A DNA stretch of 64,000 nucleotides from Armatimonadota bacterium (GTDB lineage Bacteria > Armatimonadota > Fimbriimonadia > Fimbriimonadales > Fimbriimonadaceae). Both the position numbers and the translations under genes were made by a program. The notes below the pieces were generated by a model. The model was not told the DNA's origin, ran no database searches, and saw only the letters and a program-made list of their open reading frames with translations. The DNA is taken from positions 473,153 through 537,152 of the forward strand of contig JAFDWU010000002.1 in assembly GCA_018268315.1 (NCBI GenBank), read 5' to 3'. Shown piece by piece: positions 1 to 8,652 of the stretch; the first letter of the stretch is position 1; each line of letters opens with the position of its first letter.

Positions 1-123
1 AGCCTGTCCCTCCTTCTTCTGACATCGAAACTCACCACTCCTTTTGAACCCCCGACGCCCTTAATCTGGAGTCAATTCTATTGTCTGCGCGCCGCGATTT
101 CGTAGCGCGTTAAGGAGTGACTT

Positions 124-849
124 ATGCTTTTAACCCGTTGCGGTTTCTCAACGCGGGCGGCCGTTCTTCCGCTCGCAATATTTGCTTCCACGGCTCTTGT
201 ACAGGGCATGATCTTCGTCAATCAAACTCCTGCCCCCGGCGGCGGCGTGGGCCGATGGTCCAAGCTCTGGGTCGACCCTAACGGCCAGAACAATCTGGAC
301 GGCGATGCCATCTGCTATGAGGACTTCACCCTCGCAAACGACTCCAGCATCAACCACATTGAGTGGTGGGGAGACGGCCCGCCCAACCAAGGCTTCCAAA
401 TTGAATTCTGGAAGCAGGATCCGGGAACGATTGCCTACCAGCCCTATGCGGTCTTTAGGGAGCAGGGCGCCCAGCCCGAGTTCGCAACAACCACAACGAG
501 CTACAGCTTCAGCGGGGACCCCAGCGGCACCACCCATTACAGCTTCGACTTCACCAGCCCGGTGAATCTTGCCGCGAACAATGCCTCCAATCCGCGCTGG
601 TTCGTGGCGGTTATCGGTCTTACCGATGTGCCCTATCTGGAGTGGAATTGGGCTCAGGGCCTTGGCGGCTCGAATAGAACTTTCCAGTTCGTCCGTGGCG
701 GTAACGAAGGAGGAGGAGACCTGTATCGGGCGCTCCCCGAAGGGAGAGCGATGCTTCTTTCGGGCACCGCAGTTCCGGAGCCAGCCACGCTGAGCGTTCT
801 CGGACTTGGGGCGTTGGCGCTGATCCGACGCCGAAGGGGGATTAAATGA
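124..849 (+). CDS. PEP-CTERM sorting-domain exported protein
   Basis: This 241-residue protein has a hydrophobic N-terminal export signal (about residues 10-30, Ala/Leu-rich). Its body is Gly/Asn/Trp-rich and its C-terminus is a classic PEP-CTERM tail: VPEPATLSVLGLG, a short hydrophobic stretch, then RRRR. PEP-CTERM tails are known to be recognised by an exosortase that processes the protein for surface or matrix delivery; no exosortase is in this window. The ATG is preceded by a good Shine-Dalgarno (TAAGGAG at 111-117). The stop overlaps the next PEP-CTERM gene by ATGA, so the two are translationally coupled. The body matches no enzyme family I recognise, so function beyond surface display is unknown. 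Bases 1-123 hold only the leader of this gene. Confidence 0.85.
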   Translation: MLLTRCGFSTRAAVLPLAIFASTALVQGMIFVNQTPAPGGGVGRWSKLWVDPNGQNNLDGDAICYEDFTLANDSSINHIEWWGDGPPNQGFQIEFWKQDPGTIAYQPYAVFREQGAQPEFATTTTSYSFSGDPSGTTHYSFDFTSPVNLAANNASNPRWFVAVIGLTDVPYLEWNWAQGLGGSNRTFQFVRGGNEGGGDLYRALPEGRAMLLSGTAVPEPATLSVLGLGALALIRRRRGIK

Positions 850-1550
850 AATTACGTTATACAGAAGCGGCAATCGCCTGCCTCGCTATGGTCTGCGCGG
901 CGAATGCGCAGACGGTCCAGACCATCGGAAGCGGCTCTGCCGTTACTTCGGTGGACAGGATGGCGACCTTTGACCTGCTCGATTGGAACCACAACGGCAC
1001 CCCGCTAAGCGATTACACCGAGGACAACATGTTCATCGGGGTGAACGGCGATAGCTGGGCAGGAACCAGTTCACCTCCTTACTTCGATCCGTTCCACATT
1101 CAGGGCAACCCTGCGCCGCAGGGCTTTTACTTCCCCGATGGCGGATCGTTCGGTTGGGTGTCGATTTACGCCACCGATAGCCAGAAGATCCACGCGCTGG
1201 AGTTCCTTTATGGCAACGGATGGACCACTGGAGACATCTATGGCGTGCCATGGGGCAACGACAACGCCTATCTGGATTGGGAAACCCTGGTGAATGGGAA
1301 TGTCGTGTCGTCGGGCACGGTGGGACCAAACCCGCAGTTACCGGTGGGGACGGTGGTCGGCTTTTCCGACGTGACCGGCTTTGACGAGCTTCGCTTGCGA
1401 TGCAAGATCAGCACGAGCTTTGACCCCAACGTACAGGCACTCGCGATGGACGATATGAAGGTCCAATTTAGCGCGGTGCCGGAACCGGCGACGCTGTGCA
1501 TTCTCGGCGTCGGGGTGGTTCAATTGCTTCGCCGTCGCCGCAGAAGCTAG
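846..1550 (+). CDS. PEP-CTERM sorting-domain exported protein
   Basis: This 234-residue protein has a signal peptide (about residues 5-22, ending in ANA-Q) and a C-terminal PEP-CTERM module (VPEPATLCILGVGVV followed by RRRRR). The body contains repeated Asp/Asn/Trp/Gly segments typical of extracellular beta-rich PEP-CTERM proteins, but no catalytic motif is visible. It overlaps the upstream PEP-CTERM gene by four bases (ATGA), so the pair is one operon, and the two proteins share tail type and size, suggesting related surface roles. A rho-independent terminator follows about 40 bases after the stop. Substrate and partner are unknown. Confidence 0.85.
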   Translation: MKLRYTEAAIACLAMVCAANAQTVQTIGSGSAVTSVDRMATFDLLDWNHNGTPLSDYTEDNMFIGVNGDSWAGTSSPPYFDPFHIQGNPAPQGFYFPDGGSFGWVSIYATDSQKIHALEFLYGNGWTTGDIYGVPWGNDNAYLDWETLVNGNVVSSGTVGPNPQLPVGTVVGFSDVTGFDELRLRCKISTSFDPNVQALAMDDMKVQFSAVPEPATLCILGVGVVQLLRRRRRS

Positions 1551-1589
1551 GCTCTGGTCCGTTTTGTTTTTGCTGTGCGGTTTATTAAT

Positions 1590-1622
1590 CCACTCGGCGG
1601 CTTCGTCGGGTGGGTTTCTTTT
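1590..1622 (+). terminator. Rho-independent terminator of the PEP-CTERM operon
   Basis: A 10-bp stem (CCACTCGGCG pairing with CGTCGGGTGG, two G-U wobbles) closes a GCTT loop and is followed by GTTTCTTTT. It lies 40 bases after the second PEP-CTERM stop. Confidence 0.7.
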
Positions 1623-1647
1623 GCTTCTAGCCTTGGGTGTTTTCGGA

Positions 1648-1709
1648 ACGTCGCCGTTTACCCACCCTGCCCCCGGCAGCGGCTCCGCCGCTTCCTCCCT
1701 CGGCGACGT
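1648..1709 (+). repeat. REP-like dispersed repeat, copy A
   Basis: This roughly 62-bp element begins ACGTCGCCG and ends CGGCGACGT, so its ends are inverted repeats. Its interior is self-complementary (GGCAGCGGC / GCCGCT). An inverted, clearly similar copy lies at 14761-14823, sharing the CCCACC and CCCCCGGCAGCG blocks. It sits just beyond the 3' end of the minus-strand membrane protein gene at 1749-2741. A 60-residue reading frame over it looks spurious. It resembles REP-type palindromic intergenic elements. Confidence 0.6.
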
Positions 1710-1748
1710 TCCGCCAGGTGTCAGCCGCAGGTCTCGGTCTGATTGAGA

Positions 1749-2741
1749 TCACTTCTGTCCGAAGGGATTGATGTAAACGTGGGCATCCTCGGGGATAGCA
1801 GCGGAGGCGAGGCTGCAAAGCTGCTTGTATTGAGGAATTGTCGACGAGATTTCAAACGCCTCGTTGGCAGTGACAAGTGTTAAGCCGCCCATGTTGCTTG
1901 GTCCGTCCGAACGGGCAACATAGGAGTCGTCGTATGCCAGCTTTACTTCCGACCAGCGGATATCCCGCTGCCTAATACCGTCCGAAAACGCCATGTGATC
2001 TTGATCCGCGGTAAGACTGCCGCCAACGAATCGGAAATAGGCAGCCTTGAAAGATGAAAACGGAAGCAGGGCGAACAGGGTGATGATAAAGAAAAAAGGG
2101 ACAGAGCCGCTGGCAGTCATTCCAGCCTGCCTTGCTCCATGACTCGACCCATTGAGCACCGTCGATACCAACACCGTAATGAAGATGCCGATGAACGAAT
2201 ACCAAAGGGTCGCGAAAAAGAGGGCGTAGCCATCTTGGCCCGACCTTGTTCTTGCGTCAATGGTCGAAATCGATGGGTTGCAGCGCTCAGATGGTGGCCA
2301 GCAGTTTGGGCGGACATTGTCCAAAAGCACTTGCATCAGCGATGACTCGTCGTCAACGGTAGGCAACCCTATCTTTGGGTCCCCCTTCATGATGTGCCAG
2401 GTCTTGGCACCGCGTTTGCTGATCAGCTCAAGACGGCTAATCTCATCCCAAGCGCTGAATTTGCGCCGATTAAACAGATTGAAAACCGCGACTCCTTGTG
2501 GACCAATTTCAACCCTTATGAATATCGCGGCTGCTAACATCGCTCCCCCAAGAAGGAGAAAGATGCTGATCAGCGCCATCGGCCCGATGAGGTCCGTGGG
2601 GTCATGACTCACCACTCCGTTAATCTTTATGCCTTCGGCTGGAAAGGACTGGAGCATCCCAATCGCTATGAATAGCGGCATGCCCCCAAATAATAGACCT
2701 GCGTATAGAGGGCCCCTCGGCCCCCGGAAAGTCCTGGTCAT
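1749..2741 (-). CDS. Hypothetical multi-pass membrane protein, paralog 1
   Basis: This 330-residue protein has hydrophobic segments near residues 15-32, 52-75, about 175-197 and 213-230. They alternate with two soluble beta-rich blocks, each shaped like a bacterial PH-type domain (strands ending in patterns such as IGPQGVAVFN and LTADQDHMAFSDG). It is a full-length paralog of the gene just upstream (2768-3691): both start TRTFRG, share an 'RLRGVEING/EGIKINGV' motif after the first membrane helix, and end 'ALPEGAHVY / AIPEDAHVY'. The 26-bp gap implies one minus-strand operon. No enzymatic residues are evident; a membrane-associated binding or regulatory role is only a guess. Confidence 0.7.
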   Translation of the reverse strand: MTRTFRGPRGPLYAGLLFGGMPLFIAIGMLQSFPAEGIKINGVVSHDPTDLIGPMALISIFLLLGGAMLAAAIFIRVEIGPQGVAVFNLFNRRKFSAWDEISRLELISKRGAKTWHIMKGDPKIGLPTVDDESSLMQVLLDNVRPNCWPPSERCNPSISTIDARTRSGQDGYALFFATLWYSFIGIFITVLVSTVLNGSSHGARQAGMTASGSVPFFFIITLFALLPFSSFKAAYFRFVGGSLTADQDHMAFSDGIRQRDIRWSEVKLAYDDSYVARSDGPSNMGGLTLVTANEAFEISSTIPQYKQLCSLASAAIPEDAHVYINPFGQK

Positions 2742-2767
2742 CGTAGGCCAATTATTACTGAAACGCG

Positions 2768-3691
2768 TTACAGGTAAACATGAGCGCCCTCCGGCAGCGC
2801 CGCCGATGCCAGCCGCACCAACCGGTCGTACTGCTCGATGCTCCCATCGATATCGTAACTCCCCCTCGCGGTGATCAGGTGCAGTCCGCGGCGATTAAAC
2901 CCGGACGGCTCGGAGCGGTCGTCAAGCGCCAAGATCACCTTGTTCCAACTCACTGTCTGCGTCTTCACTCCGTTAAGGAATTCAAGTGAGTCTTTGTCGG
3001 CAAGCAGCGTCCCAACCATGCTCGAGGGCCGACGGGACGAGAAGACGATGAGCAGGAAGAGCCCGATAGCAAGGACGAGGCCAATTTCCCCATTTTCAAA
3101 TGTCCCGCCAGCCAGTATCAGGATCGCCAGCAACATGAGCCCGCCGTAAACCGGCGGCGACAGAAAACTGTCAAAGCACCCTGGCATCGTTAGTAGCTGT
3201 GCCTGGAAGGGGTCAAAGTCAGGCTGTTTGCGAGTCGACTCCGGCCATGCAGTAGCTGGCAAATTCTGCGCGAGCATTCGCCACAGATCGGTTTGGAGAG
3301 CCACAACCGGCATCCTTATCTTGTGATCGCCGCTGATGAGTATCCACCCTCGCTTGCTTCGCTCTAACCGAAGCTCGCTCCAGTCGGCATGGAATTGACG
3401 CGTGCCAAGCGGACCATATAGGGTGATGCCTTCCGATGAAACGCGCACTCGCTTCAGCAAGGCGCTCACGATGGCGAAAACGCCGACCGCGAACAGGATG
3501 GCGATCGGAATTGAGGAAACTGCCATCGCCAGCCAGTCGCGCCGCAGCAGACCGTTAATCTCAACGCCGCGCAAGCGGACGTTTTCCTTGGCTGTGATGT
3601 ACAGTGGCAAGTCCGCCGCAAGGAGCATCGCCCCAGCGAGCGCCTGGCCGATCTGTCCACGAAAGGTGCGAGTCTCCGTAGGTTTAGCCAT
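2768..3691 (-). CDS. Hypothetical multi-pass membrane protein, paralog 2
   Basis: This 307-residue protein has the same plan as its downstream neighbour: TM pair at about residues 12-30 and 52-75, a PH-like soluble block (about 80-150), a second TM pair (about 178-212), then a second soluble block ending EGAHVYL. The ATG has a purine-rich upstream stretch (GGGGTGAGGA). It is the likely first gene of a two-gene operon. A third, truncated relative of its N-terminal 95 residues lies at 14839-15126, so this is a small local family. Function unknown. Confidence 0.7.
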   Translation of the reverse strand: MAKPTETRTFRGQIGQALAGAMLLAADLPLYITAKENVRLRGVEINGLLRRDWLAMAVSSIPIAILFAVGVFAIVSALLKRVRVSSEGITLYGPLGTRQFHADWSELRLERSKRGWILISGDHKIRMPVVALQTDLWRMLAQNLPATAWPESTRKQPDFDPFQAQLLTMPGCFDSFLSPPVYGGLMLLAILILAGGTFENGEIGLVLAIGLFLLIVFSSRRPSSMVGTLLADKDSLEFLNGVKTQTVSWNKVILALDDRSEPSGFNRRGLHLITARGSYDIDGSIEQYDRLVRLASAALPEGAHVYL

Positions 3692-4053
3692 TCCTCACCC
3701 CAAGGACACCGCCATAACCCCCGGCGGTTCAGTAAATCAAACTTTTGTATGCCCTGGAAAACCCTGACACGGGTTCAAATGACTTGAAAGGAAAACGAAA
3801 GCATGACAGACTTTTCATGAAAGGCGGAACAGAAGGCGTTCCGGGTCAAACTCACGGTCAAAAAGGGTTGATTCCGTTATTGCCGACTAAATCCGTCAAA
3901 TCCGCGCTCGGAACCAAGCCGATGACAATTCAAAATCAAGTCAAAGTGGCGCAAACCAGGACAGCTTTGGAAAGCAGCTCTTCTACAAACTCAGGCCATG
4001 GATGCCCGTCGGTAATGAAATTGACGCGCGCCAACGGTGGAATCACTTGCGAA
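3692..4053 (+). other. Leader region of the heme operon, possible N-terminal extension
   Basis: This 362-base stretch separates the divergent membrane protein operon from hemA. The hemA frame stays open back to about 3745, but the residues it would encode are low-complexity, basic and unlike any glutamyl-tRNA reductase, so I treat it as leader. It contains a minimal ORF (ATG at 3803, encoding MTDFS then stop) preceded by AAAGGAAAA, which could be a leader peptide. It matches no riboswitch class I recognise. The operon promoter presumably lies here. Confidence 0.4.
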
Positions 4054-5334
4054 ATGGCCGAACCCCCGCTCTCAGCGAGCGGATCGCTTGCGCCGTTCGG
4101 CGTGGTCGGTCTCAGCCACAAATCCGCCCCGCTGGACCTTCGATCAACCCTCGGTTTCACCAAAGAACAGATTCCCGAACTGCTGGATCGAGCAAGAAAA
4201 GCAGGACTGCATGAGTGCATTATCCTTGCCACGTGCAACCGCACCGAACTCTATTTCAGCGGCGGAAGCGGGCTTGCGGCGGCTGAACTTCTTGCCGATT
4301 ACGCGGGAATGCCGGTTGAAGTCCTGCGCGAGTATCTCTATGAGCGCTCGTGCGTCTGCGCGGCTTGCCACCTTTTCCGAGTGACTGCCGGTCTAGATTC
4401 CGCACTCTTGGGAGAGACTGAAATCGTCGCCCAAGTGAAGGAAGCCTGGTCCATCGCCGATAGCCACGGGATGGTTGGGCCGATGCTCGACTTGCTCTTC
4501 AAGCGCGCGATGGAAGCAAGTAAACGAATTCGAACCGAGACCGACCTGTGCAAGAGCGTTGTATCCACTGCCACCCTCGCCGTTCGTGAGGCAGAAGCCA
4601 AGGCGGGCATGCTCGACGATAAAACCGTTTTGCTGCTCGGCGCAGGAAAGATTGCCGAGCGCGTGGCAAAAGAGGTAGCTGGCAAGCGCACCGCCAAGTC
4701 GCTTGTTGTAAATCGCACCCGAGAGCACGCTGAGAAGGTCGCCGAGCTGATGAATGCCGAAGCGCGGGACTTCAACGAGTTGGCAGTCACTCTGGCGAAA
4801 GCCGATGTGACATTCGCCGCAGTAGGCGCTGGCCATGCTGTCATCGATACGCCGTTGATTGATGAAGTGATGGCTCTACGAGCCAACCGACCGCTCGTCA
4901 TTGTGGACCTCGGTGTTCCGCCGAACGTGAAAGTCACGAATATGCCAGCAGGCGTAACCGTTATCGGGCTGAGTGAGCTCAATTCAAAGTCGGCGGTAAA
5001 CAATGATACGAGGCATGCCTCGGTGCAGCCGTCCTTGAGCATCCTTGACCAAGAAATCGGTCGGTTCGGTGAGGCTCTCATCGAGCGTTCCGCTTCGCCA
5101 ACCATCAAAGCGCTCATGGGCCTCGGCGAAAGCGTTCGCCAGCGAAATCTTGAGTGGGCCAAAGAGCGGCTACCCGATCTCGATGAGCGTCACCTGCGCG
5201 TAATCGACGAACTCACCCGCCGGACGATCATCGGCTTGCTGGAATCACCCATACACAATTTAAAGACGGATGCCGCTTGGAACGAGCGCAGACACTTGGT
5301 TGAGCGGCTATTCGCCATCGACGGGGGTGAATGA
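4054..5334 (+). CDS. hemA: Glutamyl-tRNA reductase
   Basis: It reduces glutamyl-tRNA(Glu) to glutamate-1-semialdehyde with NADPH, the entry step of C5-pathway tetrapyrrole synthesis. From this ATG the protein has 426 residues, the usual family length. GVVGLSHKSAPL opens the catalytic domain, the nucleophilic Cys61 lies in LATCNRTEL, the HLFRVTAGLDSALLGETEI block follows, the NADPH-binding loop LLLGAGKIAE is near 193-202, and a C-terminal dimerisation helix region ends the protein. The frame stays open upstream to 3745, with other candidate ATGs at 3922 and 4015; the start at 4054 is chosen because homology begins about 15 residues later, and no strong Shine-Dalgarno decides it. It is first in the heme operon and overlaps hemC by 8 bases. 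Confidence 0.93.
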   Translation: MAEPPLSASGSLAPFGVVGLSHKSAPLDLRSTLGFTKEQIPELLDRARKAGLHECIILATCNRTELYFSGGSGLAAAELLADYAGMPVEVLREYLYERSCVCAACHLFRVTAGLDSALLGETEIVAQVKEAWSIADSHGMVGPMLDLLFKRAMEASKRIRTETDLCKSVVSTATLAVREAEAKAGMLDDKTVLLLGAGKIAERVAKEVAGKRTAKSLVVNRTREHAEKVAELMNAEARDFNELAVTLAKADVTFAAVGAGHAVIDTPLIDEVMALRANRPLVIVDLGVPPNVKVTNMPAGVTVIGLSELNSKSAVNNDTRHASVQPSLSILDQEIGRFGEALIERSASPTIKALMGLGESVRQRNLEWAKERLPDLDERHLRVIDELTRRTIIGLLESPIHNLKTDAAWNERRHLVERLFAIDGGE

Positions 5335-6271
5335 AATCCCTTCCCTGCGCTTAGGTTCGCGAGGCAGCAAACTGGCAATGGCGCAAGCGCGCGCGATGCA
5401 GGCCAGACTTCAAGCCCTTGACCCCTCCACAGAGGTTGAGATCGTCGTGATAAAGACGAGTGGAGACCAGGGCCTTCGAGAGCAGCTTGGCGCATTCGTT
5501 CACGAGCTTCAAATCGCCCTTCTTGATAACCGAATCGACGTCGCCCTTCATTGCCTAAAAGATTTACCGACCGAAGGGGCTCCCGGCCTTCGGCTCGTGG
5601 CGCATTTGGAGCGCGAAGACCCTCGCGATACGCTGATCGGACCGCTGCGGGGGATTGAGAATCTTCCCGAAGGTGCGGTGGTTGGCACCGGCAGTGTGCG
5701 CCGTTCGTCTCAGCTCGCTTTCATCCGCCCTGATTTGAGGTTTAAGCCCCTGGTCGGCAACATCGATACGCGTCTCCGCAAGCTGGCGGAGGGCGAATAC
5801 CACTCGATTATCCTCGCGATCGCCGGACTCAAGCGGCTTGGGCTCCTGGACAGCTGGGCTGAAGGCGATCATTCGAATTTGACGGTAGAGCCGCTTGAAA
5901 CCGACGTGATGCTTCCCGCGCCAGGACAGGCAGTGCTCGTTCTGGAGTGCCGAAAAGACGATGCGGCGGTGAACGAGCTTTGCGGGCAACTAAACGATGC
6001 GGAAGCCGAGGCGGCATCAACCGCCGAACGTATGTTCCTGAAGGCTTTTGGCGGAGGCTGCTCGATACCGGTGGCGGCGATGGCCAAGGTTAAGGCTGGC
6101 AAGCTGGAATTATCCGGGCTTGTGGCTTCGCCCGATGGTAAATCGGTGGTAAGAGGCGTGCAATCAGGCTCGCTGGAGAACCCCGCCGGACTCGGTTTTG
6201 CACTCGGCCAAGAGCTGGGCGAAAAAGGAGCCTTCGAAATTATTCGATCGCTGACCGCGGAGGCGCGATGA
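5327..6271 (+). CDS. hemC: Hydroxymethylbilane synthase (porphobilinogen deaminase)
   Basis: It polymerises four porphobilinogens to hydroxymethylbilane in the cytosol. The opening SLRLGSRGSKLAMAQA is the family signature, and Cys245 in GGGCSIPV is the expected dipyrromethane-cofactor attachment site. I place the start at a GTG (5327) inside the hemA 3' end, giving 314 residues, normal for the family. An in-frame ATG at 5270 would add 19 residues of unrelated sequence read out of hemA. Its stop overlaps hemD by ATGA, so hemA-hemC-hemD are translationally coupled. Confidence 0.93.
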   Translation: MNEIPSLRLGSRGSKLAMAQARAMQARLQALDPSTEVEIVVIKTSGDQGLREQLGAFVHELQIALLDNRIDVALHCLKDLPTEGAPGLRLVAHLEREDPRDTLIGPLRGIENLPEGAVVGTGSVRRSSQLAFIRPDLRFKPLVGNIDTRLRKLAEGEYHSIILAIAGLKRLGLLDSWAEGDHSNLTVEPLETDVMLPAPGQAVLVLECRKDDAAVNELCGQLNDAEAEAASTAERMFLKAFGGGCSIPVAAMAKVKAGKLELSGLVASPDGKSVVRGVQSGSLENPAGLGFALGQELGEKGAFEIIRSLTAEAR

Positions 6272-7035
6272 AAACCCTAAATAAGAAGCGAATCATGATC
6301 ACGAGACCGGACCATCAGTCCGGCGATCTTAAGACGAAACTTGAGGGACTGGGCGCAGAAGTCTTCGGCGTTCCCGTCGTGCAAATTGGCCCGCCGCCTG
6401 ATCTTGGCGCCCTACAAACAGCGCTAAAGAACCTGCCGAACTATGATTGGCTTGTGCTGACAAGCGTTAACGGCGTGGAAGCCGTGCGGCTTCAGGTGGA
6501 AGCGCTCGGCTTACCCAGGAACTTTGTTGCTGAGCGTAAGCTAGCCGCCATTGGGCCGGCAACCGCGAAAGCGATGGCCGAAGCGTTCCGCGCTCCTGAC
6601 CTCGTCCCCGATGAATTCGTGTCGGAAGCGATTGCAAGCCAAATGCCGGATGTGCGCGGGGTCAAATTCCTGCTTGCTCGCGCGGACCTGGCCCGCAAAG
6701 ATCTTGCCGATACCCTGAGGAGCCGGGGAGCTGTGGTCGACGAAGTTGCCGCTTACCGAATCGTGCGCGCCGCTGATGTAGACCTTCCCGATGAAGCGCC
6801 AGATGCGATCACGCTAACGAGCGCCGAGATTGCCCGCGCAACCCACGATATGCTGCAGCGCAAAGGCAAAATCCAATGGATGAGCGAGACATCGATCATC
6901 TGCATCGGGCCGATCACGGCGGCGGCCGTGCGCGAATTAGGATTTGAACCGGCGGCGGTTGCCGCCCAATACGACGAGCCGGGCCTGATCACCGCGCTCG
7001 TCGAGCTCTTTGGTAAGGAGGCTGCCCATGCCTGA
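6268..7035 (+). CDS. hemD: Uroporphyrinogen-III synthase
   Basis: This 255-residue protein is expected to close hydroxymethylbilane with D-ring inversion to uroporphyrinogen III. HemD is poorly conserved, but the family pattern is visible: ITRPDHQSGDLKTKLEGLGA at the start, DWLVLTSVNGVEAV near residue 55, and 'AITLTSAEIARATHDM' followed by 'CIGPITAAAVRELG' in the second lobe. It is coupled to hemC by ATGA, and its 3' end contains the ribosome binding site of hemB. Position between hemC and hemB supports the call. Confidence 0.9.
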   Translation: MKTLNKKRIMITRPDHQSGDLKTKLEGLGAEVFGVPVVQIGPPPDLGALQTALKNLPNYDWLVLTSVNGVEAVRLQVEALGLPRNFVAERKLAAIGPATAKAMAEAFRAPDLVPDEFVSEAIASQMPDVRGVKFLLARADLARKDLADTLRSRGAVVDEVAAYRIVRAADVDLPDEAPDAITLTSAEIARATHDMLQRKGKIQWMSETSIICIGPITAAAVRELGFEPAAVAAQYDEPGLITALVELFGKEAAHA

Positions 7036-7996
7036 TCGCCTTCGCCGCTTGCGAAAGACCCCTCAATTAAGATCGCTCTTCCGGGAGACGGAAGTCAGCG
7101 CAAGCGACTTCATTTATCCCATCTTCGTAAGCGAAACCGCTACCGGCATTGAGCCGATCGAATCGATGCCCGGCCAAAGCCGTCTTCCGCTCAGCATGCT
7201 TGCCAACAAGCTATGCGAAGTGGAATCGGCGGGTGTTCCCGCCGTGCTTTTCTTCGGCTTACCCGCCCACAAAGATGATCGCGCCAGCGCCTCCGCCGAT
7301 TCAAACGGCATCGTGCAGCAAGCGATACGGCTTGCCAAGAAGACTTGTCCCGACCTCGTAGTGATGACCGACGTGTGCGTTTGCGCTTACACTCCTCACG
7401 GCCATTGTGGGGTTCTGAAGGGTGATCAGATCGACAACGACCAGTCGTTGGAACTGCTTGCCGCGATGGCGGTATCCCACGCCCAGGCGGGCGCGGACGT
7501 GGTTGCCCCAAGCTCGATGATGGATCGCCAAGTAGGCGCAATCCGCGAGGGACTGGACGCCAACGGCTTGCAGACCACCCCGATCATGGCTTACTCGGCC
7601 AAGTTCGCTTCCGCGTTCTATGGTCCATTCCGCGAGGCCGCCGATTCTTCGCCTTCCTTTGGAGATCGCAGCAGCTATCAGCATGAGCCGGGGAACGCCC
7701 GTCACTCTCGGCTCGAACTCTTTGCCGATATCGATGAAGGCGCGGACATATTGATGGTCAAGCCGGGTTTGCCGTATTTAGATATCGTGCAGATGGCGCG
7801 CGCCGAGACGGACCTGCCGATTGCCGTGTATAACGTCAGCGGCGAGTACGCCATGGTGAAAGCTGCTGCCGAGCGCGGCTGGCTGGACGAGCGACGCACC
7901 GTATTGGAGATTTTGACGAGCTTCCGGCGAGCAGGCGCCGATCTCATCATCACCTATCACGCTTTGGAGGCTGCTATTTGGCTGAACGACAACTAA
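7028..7996 (+). CDS. hemB: Delta-aminolevulinic acid dehydratase (porphobilinogen synthase)
   Basis: It condenses two 5-aminolevulinates to porphobilinogen. The metal-site motif DVCVCAYTPHGHCG has three cysteines, indicating a zinc-dependent enzyme. The two Schiff-base lysines are seen in YSAKFASAFYGPF and ILMVKPGLPYLD. The ATG at 7028 is preceded at 6 bases by AAGGAGG (7015-7021), which decides it over an in-frame TTG at 7010; length is then 322 residues, as expected. It overlaps hemD by 8 bases and chdC by 19. Confidence 0.95.
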   Translation: MPDRLRRLRKTPQLRSLFRETEVSASDFIYPIFVSETATGIEPIESMPGQSRLPLSMLANKLCEVESAGVPAVLFFGLPAHKDDRASASADSNGIVQQAIRLAKKTCPDLVVMTDVCVCAYTPHGHCGVLKGDQIDNDQSLELLAAMAVSHAQAGADVVAPSSMMDRQVGAIREGLDANGLQTTPIMAYSAKFASAFYGPFREAADSSPSFGDRSSYQHEPGNARHSRLELFADIDEGADILMVKPGLPYLDIVQMARAETDLPIAVYNVSGEYAMVKAAAERGWLDERRTVLEILTSFRRAGADLIITYHALEAAIWLNDN

Positions 7997-8652
7997 ACCT
8001 ATATTCAACTTTCGCCTATACCGATGCTTATTTCGCGTTAAGCGCCGACGCCCGCAAGAAGGTCCGCAAGCAGATTGCCGACGAAGCGGCGAAGCTGGCG
8101 GAAAGCACCAGCTTCTACTCGGTTTACCCGGCTCGGTCGGATGTGGACATTCTTATCTGGTCCGCTTGGCAGAACGACACCGTGGGCAAAACCAAAGAAG
8201 CCTTTACCAACTACGCAAAGATTGCAGAAGGTTGGAGGCAATACATCAAGCCGGTCCAAGCTCTATGGGGCTACACGGGCATCTCAACTTACGCCCGAGG
8301 CAAGAGCGAGCAGGATATCGACCCGTTCGAGGGACCGCGCGGAACCTATTTCATCGTCTACCCGTTCAGCAAGACCAAAGATTGGTATCTGATGAGCCCG
8401 GATGCCCGCCAGGGCCAAATGAACGAGCACATCAAGCTGGGCAAGCAGTATCCCGACATCAAGCAGCTTCTGCTTTACTCGTTCGGTTTGCAAGACCAGG
8501 AATTCGTAGTCGCCTATGAGACTGAGGATTTGCCAATGTTCGGGGACCTCGTCAGGGCCCTTCGTTCCACGGAAGCCCGTCGCCACACCGCCCTGGATAC
8601 CCCGCTGATCACCGCGATCTACAGGACCCCGGAGGAGTTTGTTAGCTTGTGA
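7978..8652 (+). CDS. chdC: Coproheme decarboxylase (ChdC/HemQ, chlorite-dismutase fold)
   Basis: It converts coproheme to heme b by two oxidative decarboxylations, the last step of the coproporphyrin-dependent route. The 224-residue chain has the chlorite-dismutase-like double ferredoxin fold pattern. YPFSKTKDWY supplies the catalytic Tyr128, and His151 in NEHIKLGKQY is the expected proximal heme ligand; the Tyr-to-His spacing is four residues shorter than in Firmicute ChdC because of a shorter loop. The start is a TTG at 7978 with GGAGG seven bases upstream, overlapping hemB by 19 bases. The stop overlaps the GTG of hemL. Its presence makes the hemH here a coproporphyrin ferrochelatase. Confidence 0.88.
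   Translation: MAERQLNLYSTFAYTDAYFALSADARKKVRKQIADEAAKLAESTSFYSVYPARSDVDILIWSAWQNDTVGKTKEAFTNYAKIAEGWRQYIKPVQALWGYTGISTYARGKSEQDIDPFEGPRGTYFIVYPFSKTKDWYLMSPDARQGQMNEHIKLGKQYPDIKQLLLYSFGLQDQEFVVAYETEDLPMFGDLVRALRSTEARRHTALDTPLITAIYRTPEEFVSL

Noticed and set aside
148-873. 241-residue minus-strand frame opposite the first PEP-CTERM gene
   Set aside because: It mirrors the real gene, has no signal, motif or ribosome binding site, and the plus-strand PEP-CTERM tail is decisive.
1564-1746. 60-residue plus-strand frame after the PEP-CTERM genes
   Set aside because: It lies across the terminator and the REP-like repeat, and its composition is not protein-like.
3773-3790. GGGTTCAAATGACTT resembling a tRNA T-arm
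   Set aside because: The flanking bases do not form a 5-bp T stem or any acceptor or anticodon stem.
4338-5162. 274-residue minus-strand frame inside hemA
   Set aside because: It is Ser/Arg/Ala-rich shadow sequence of a strongly conserved enzyme.
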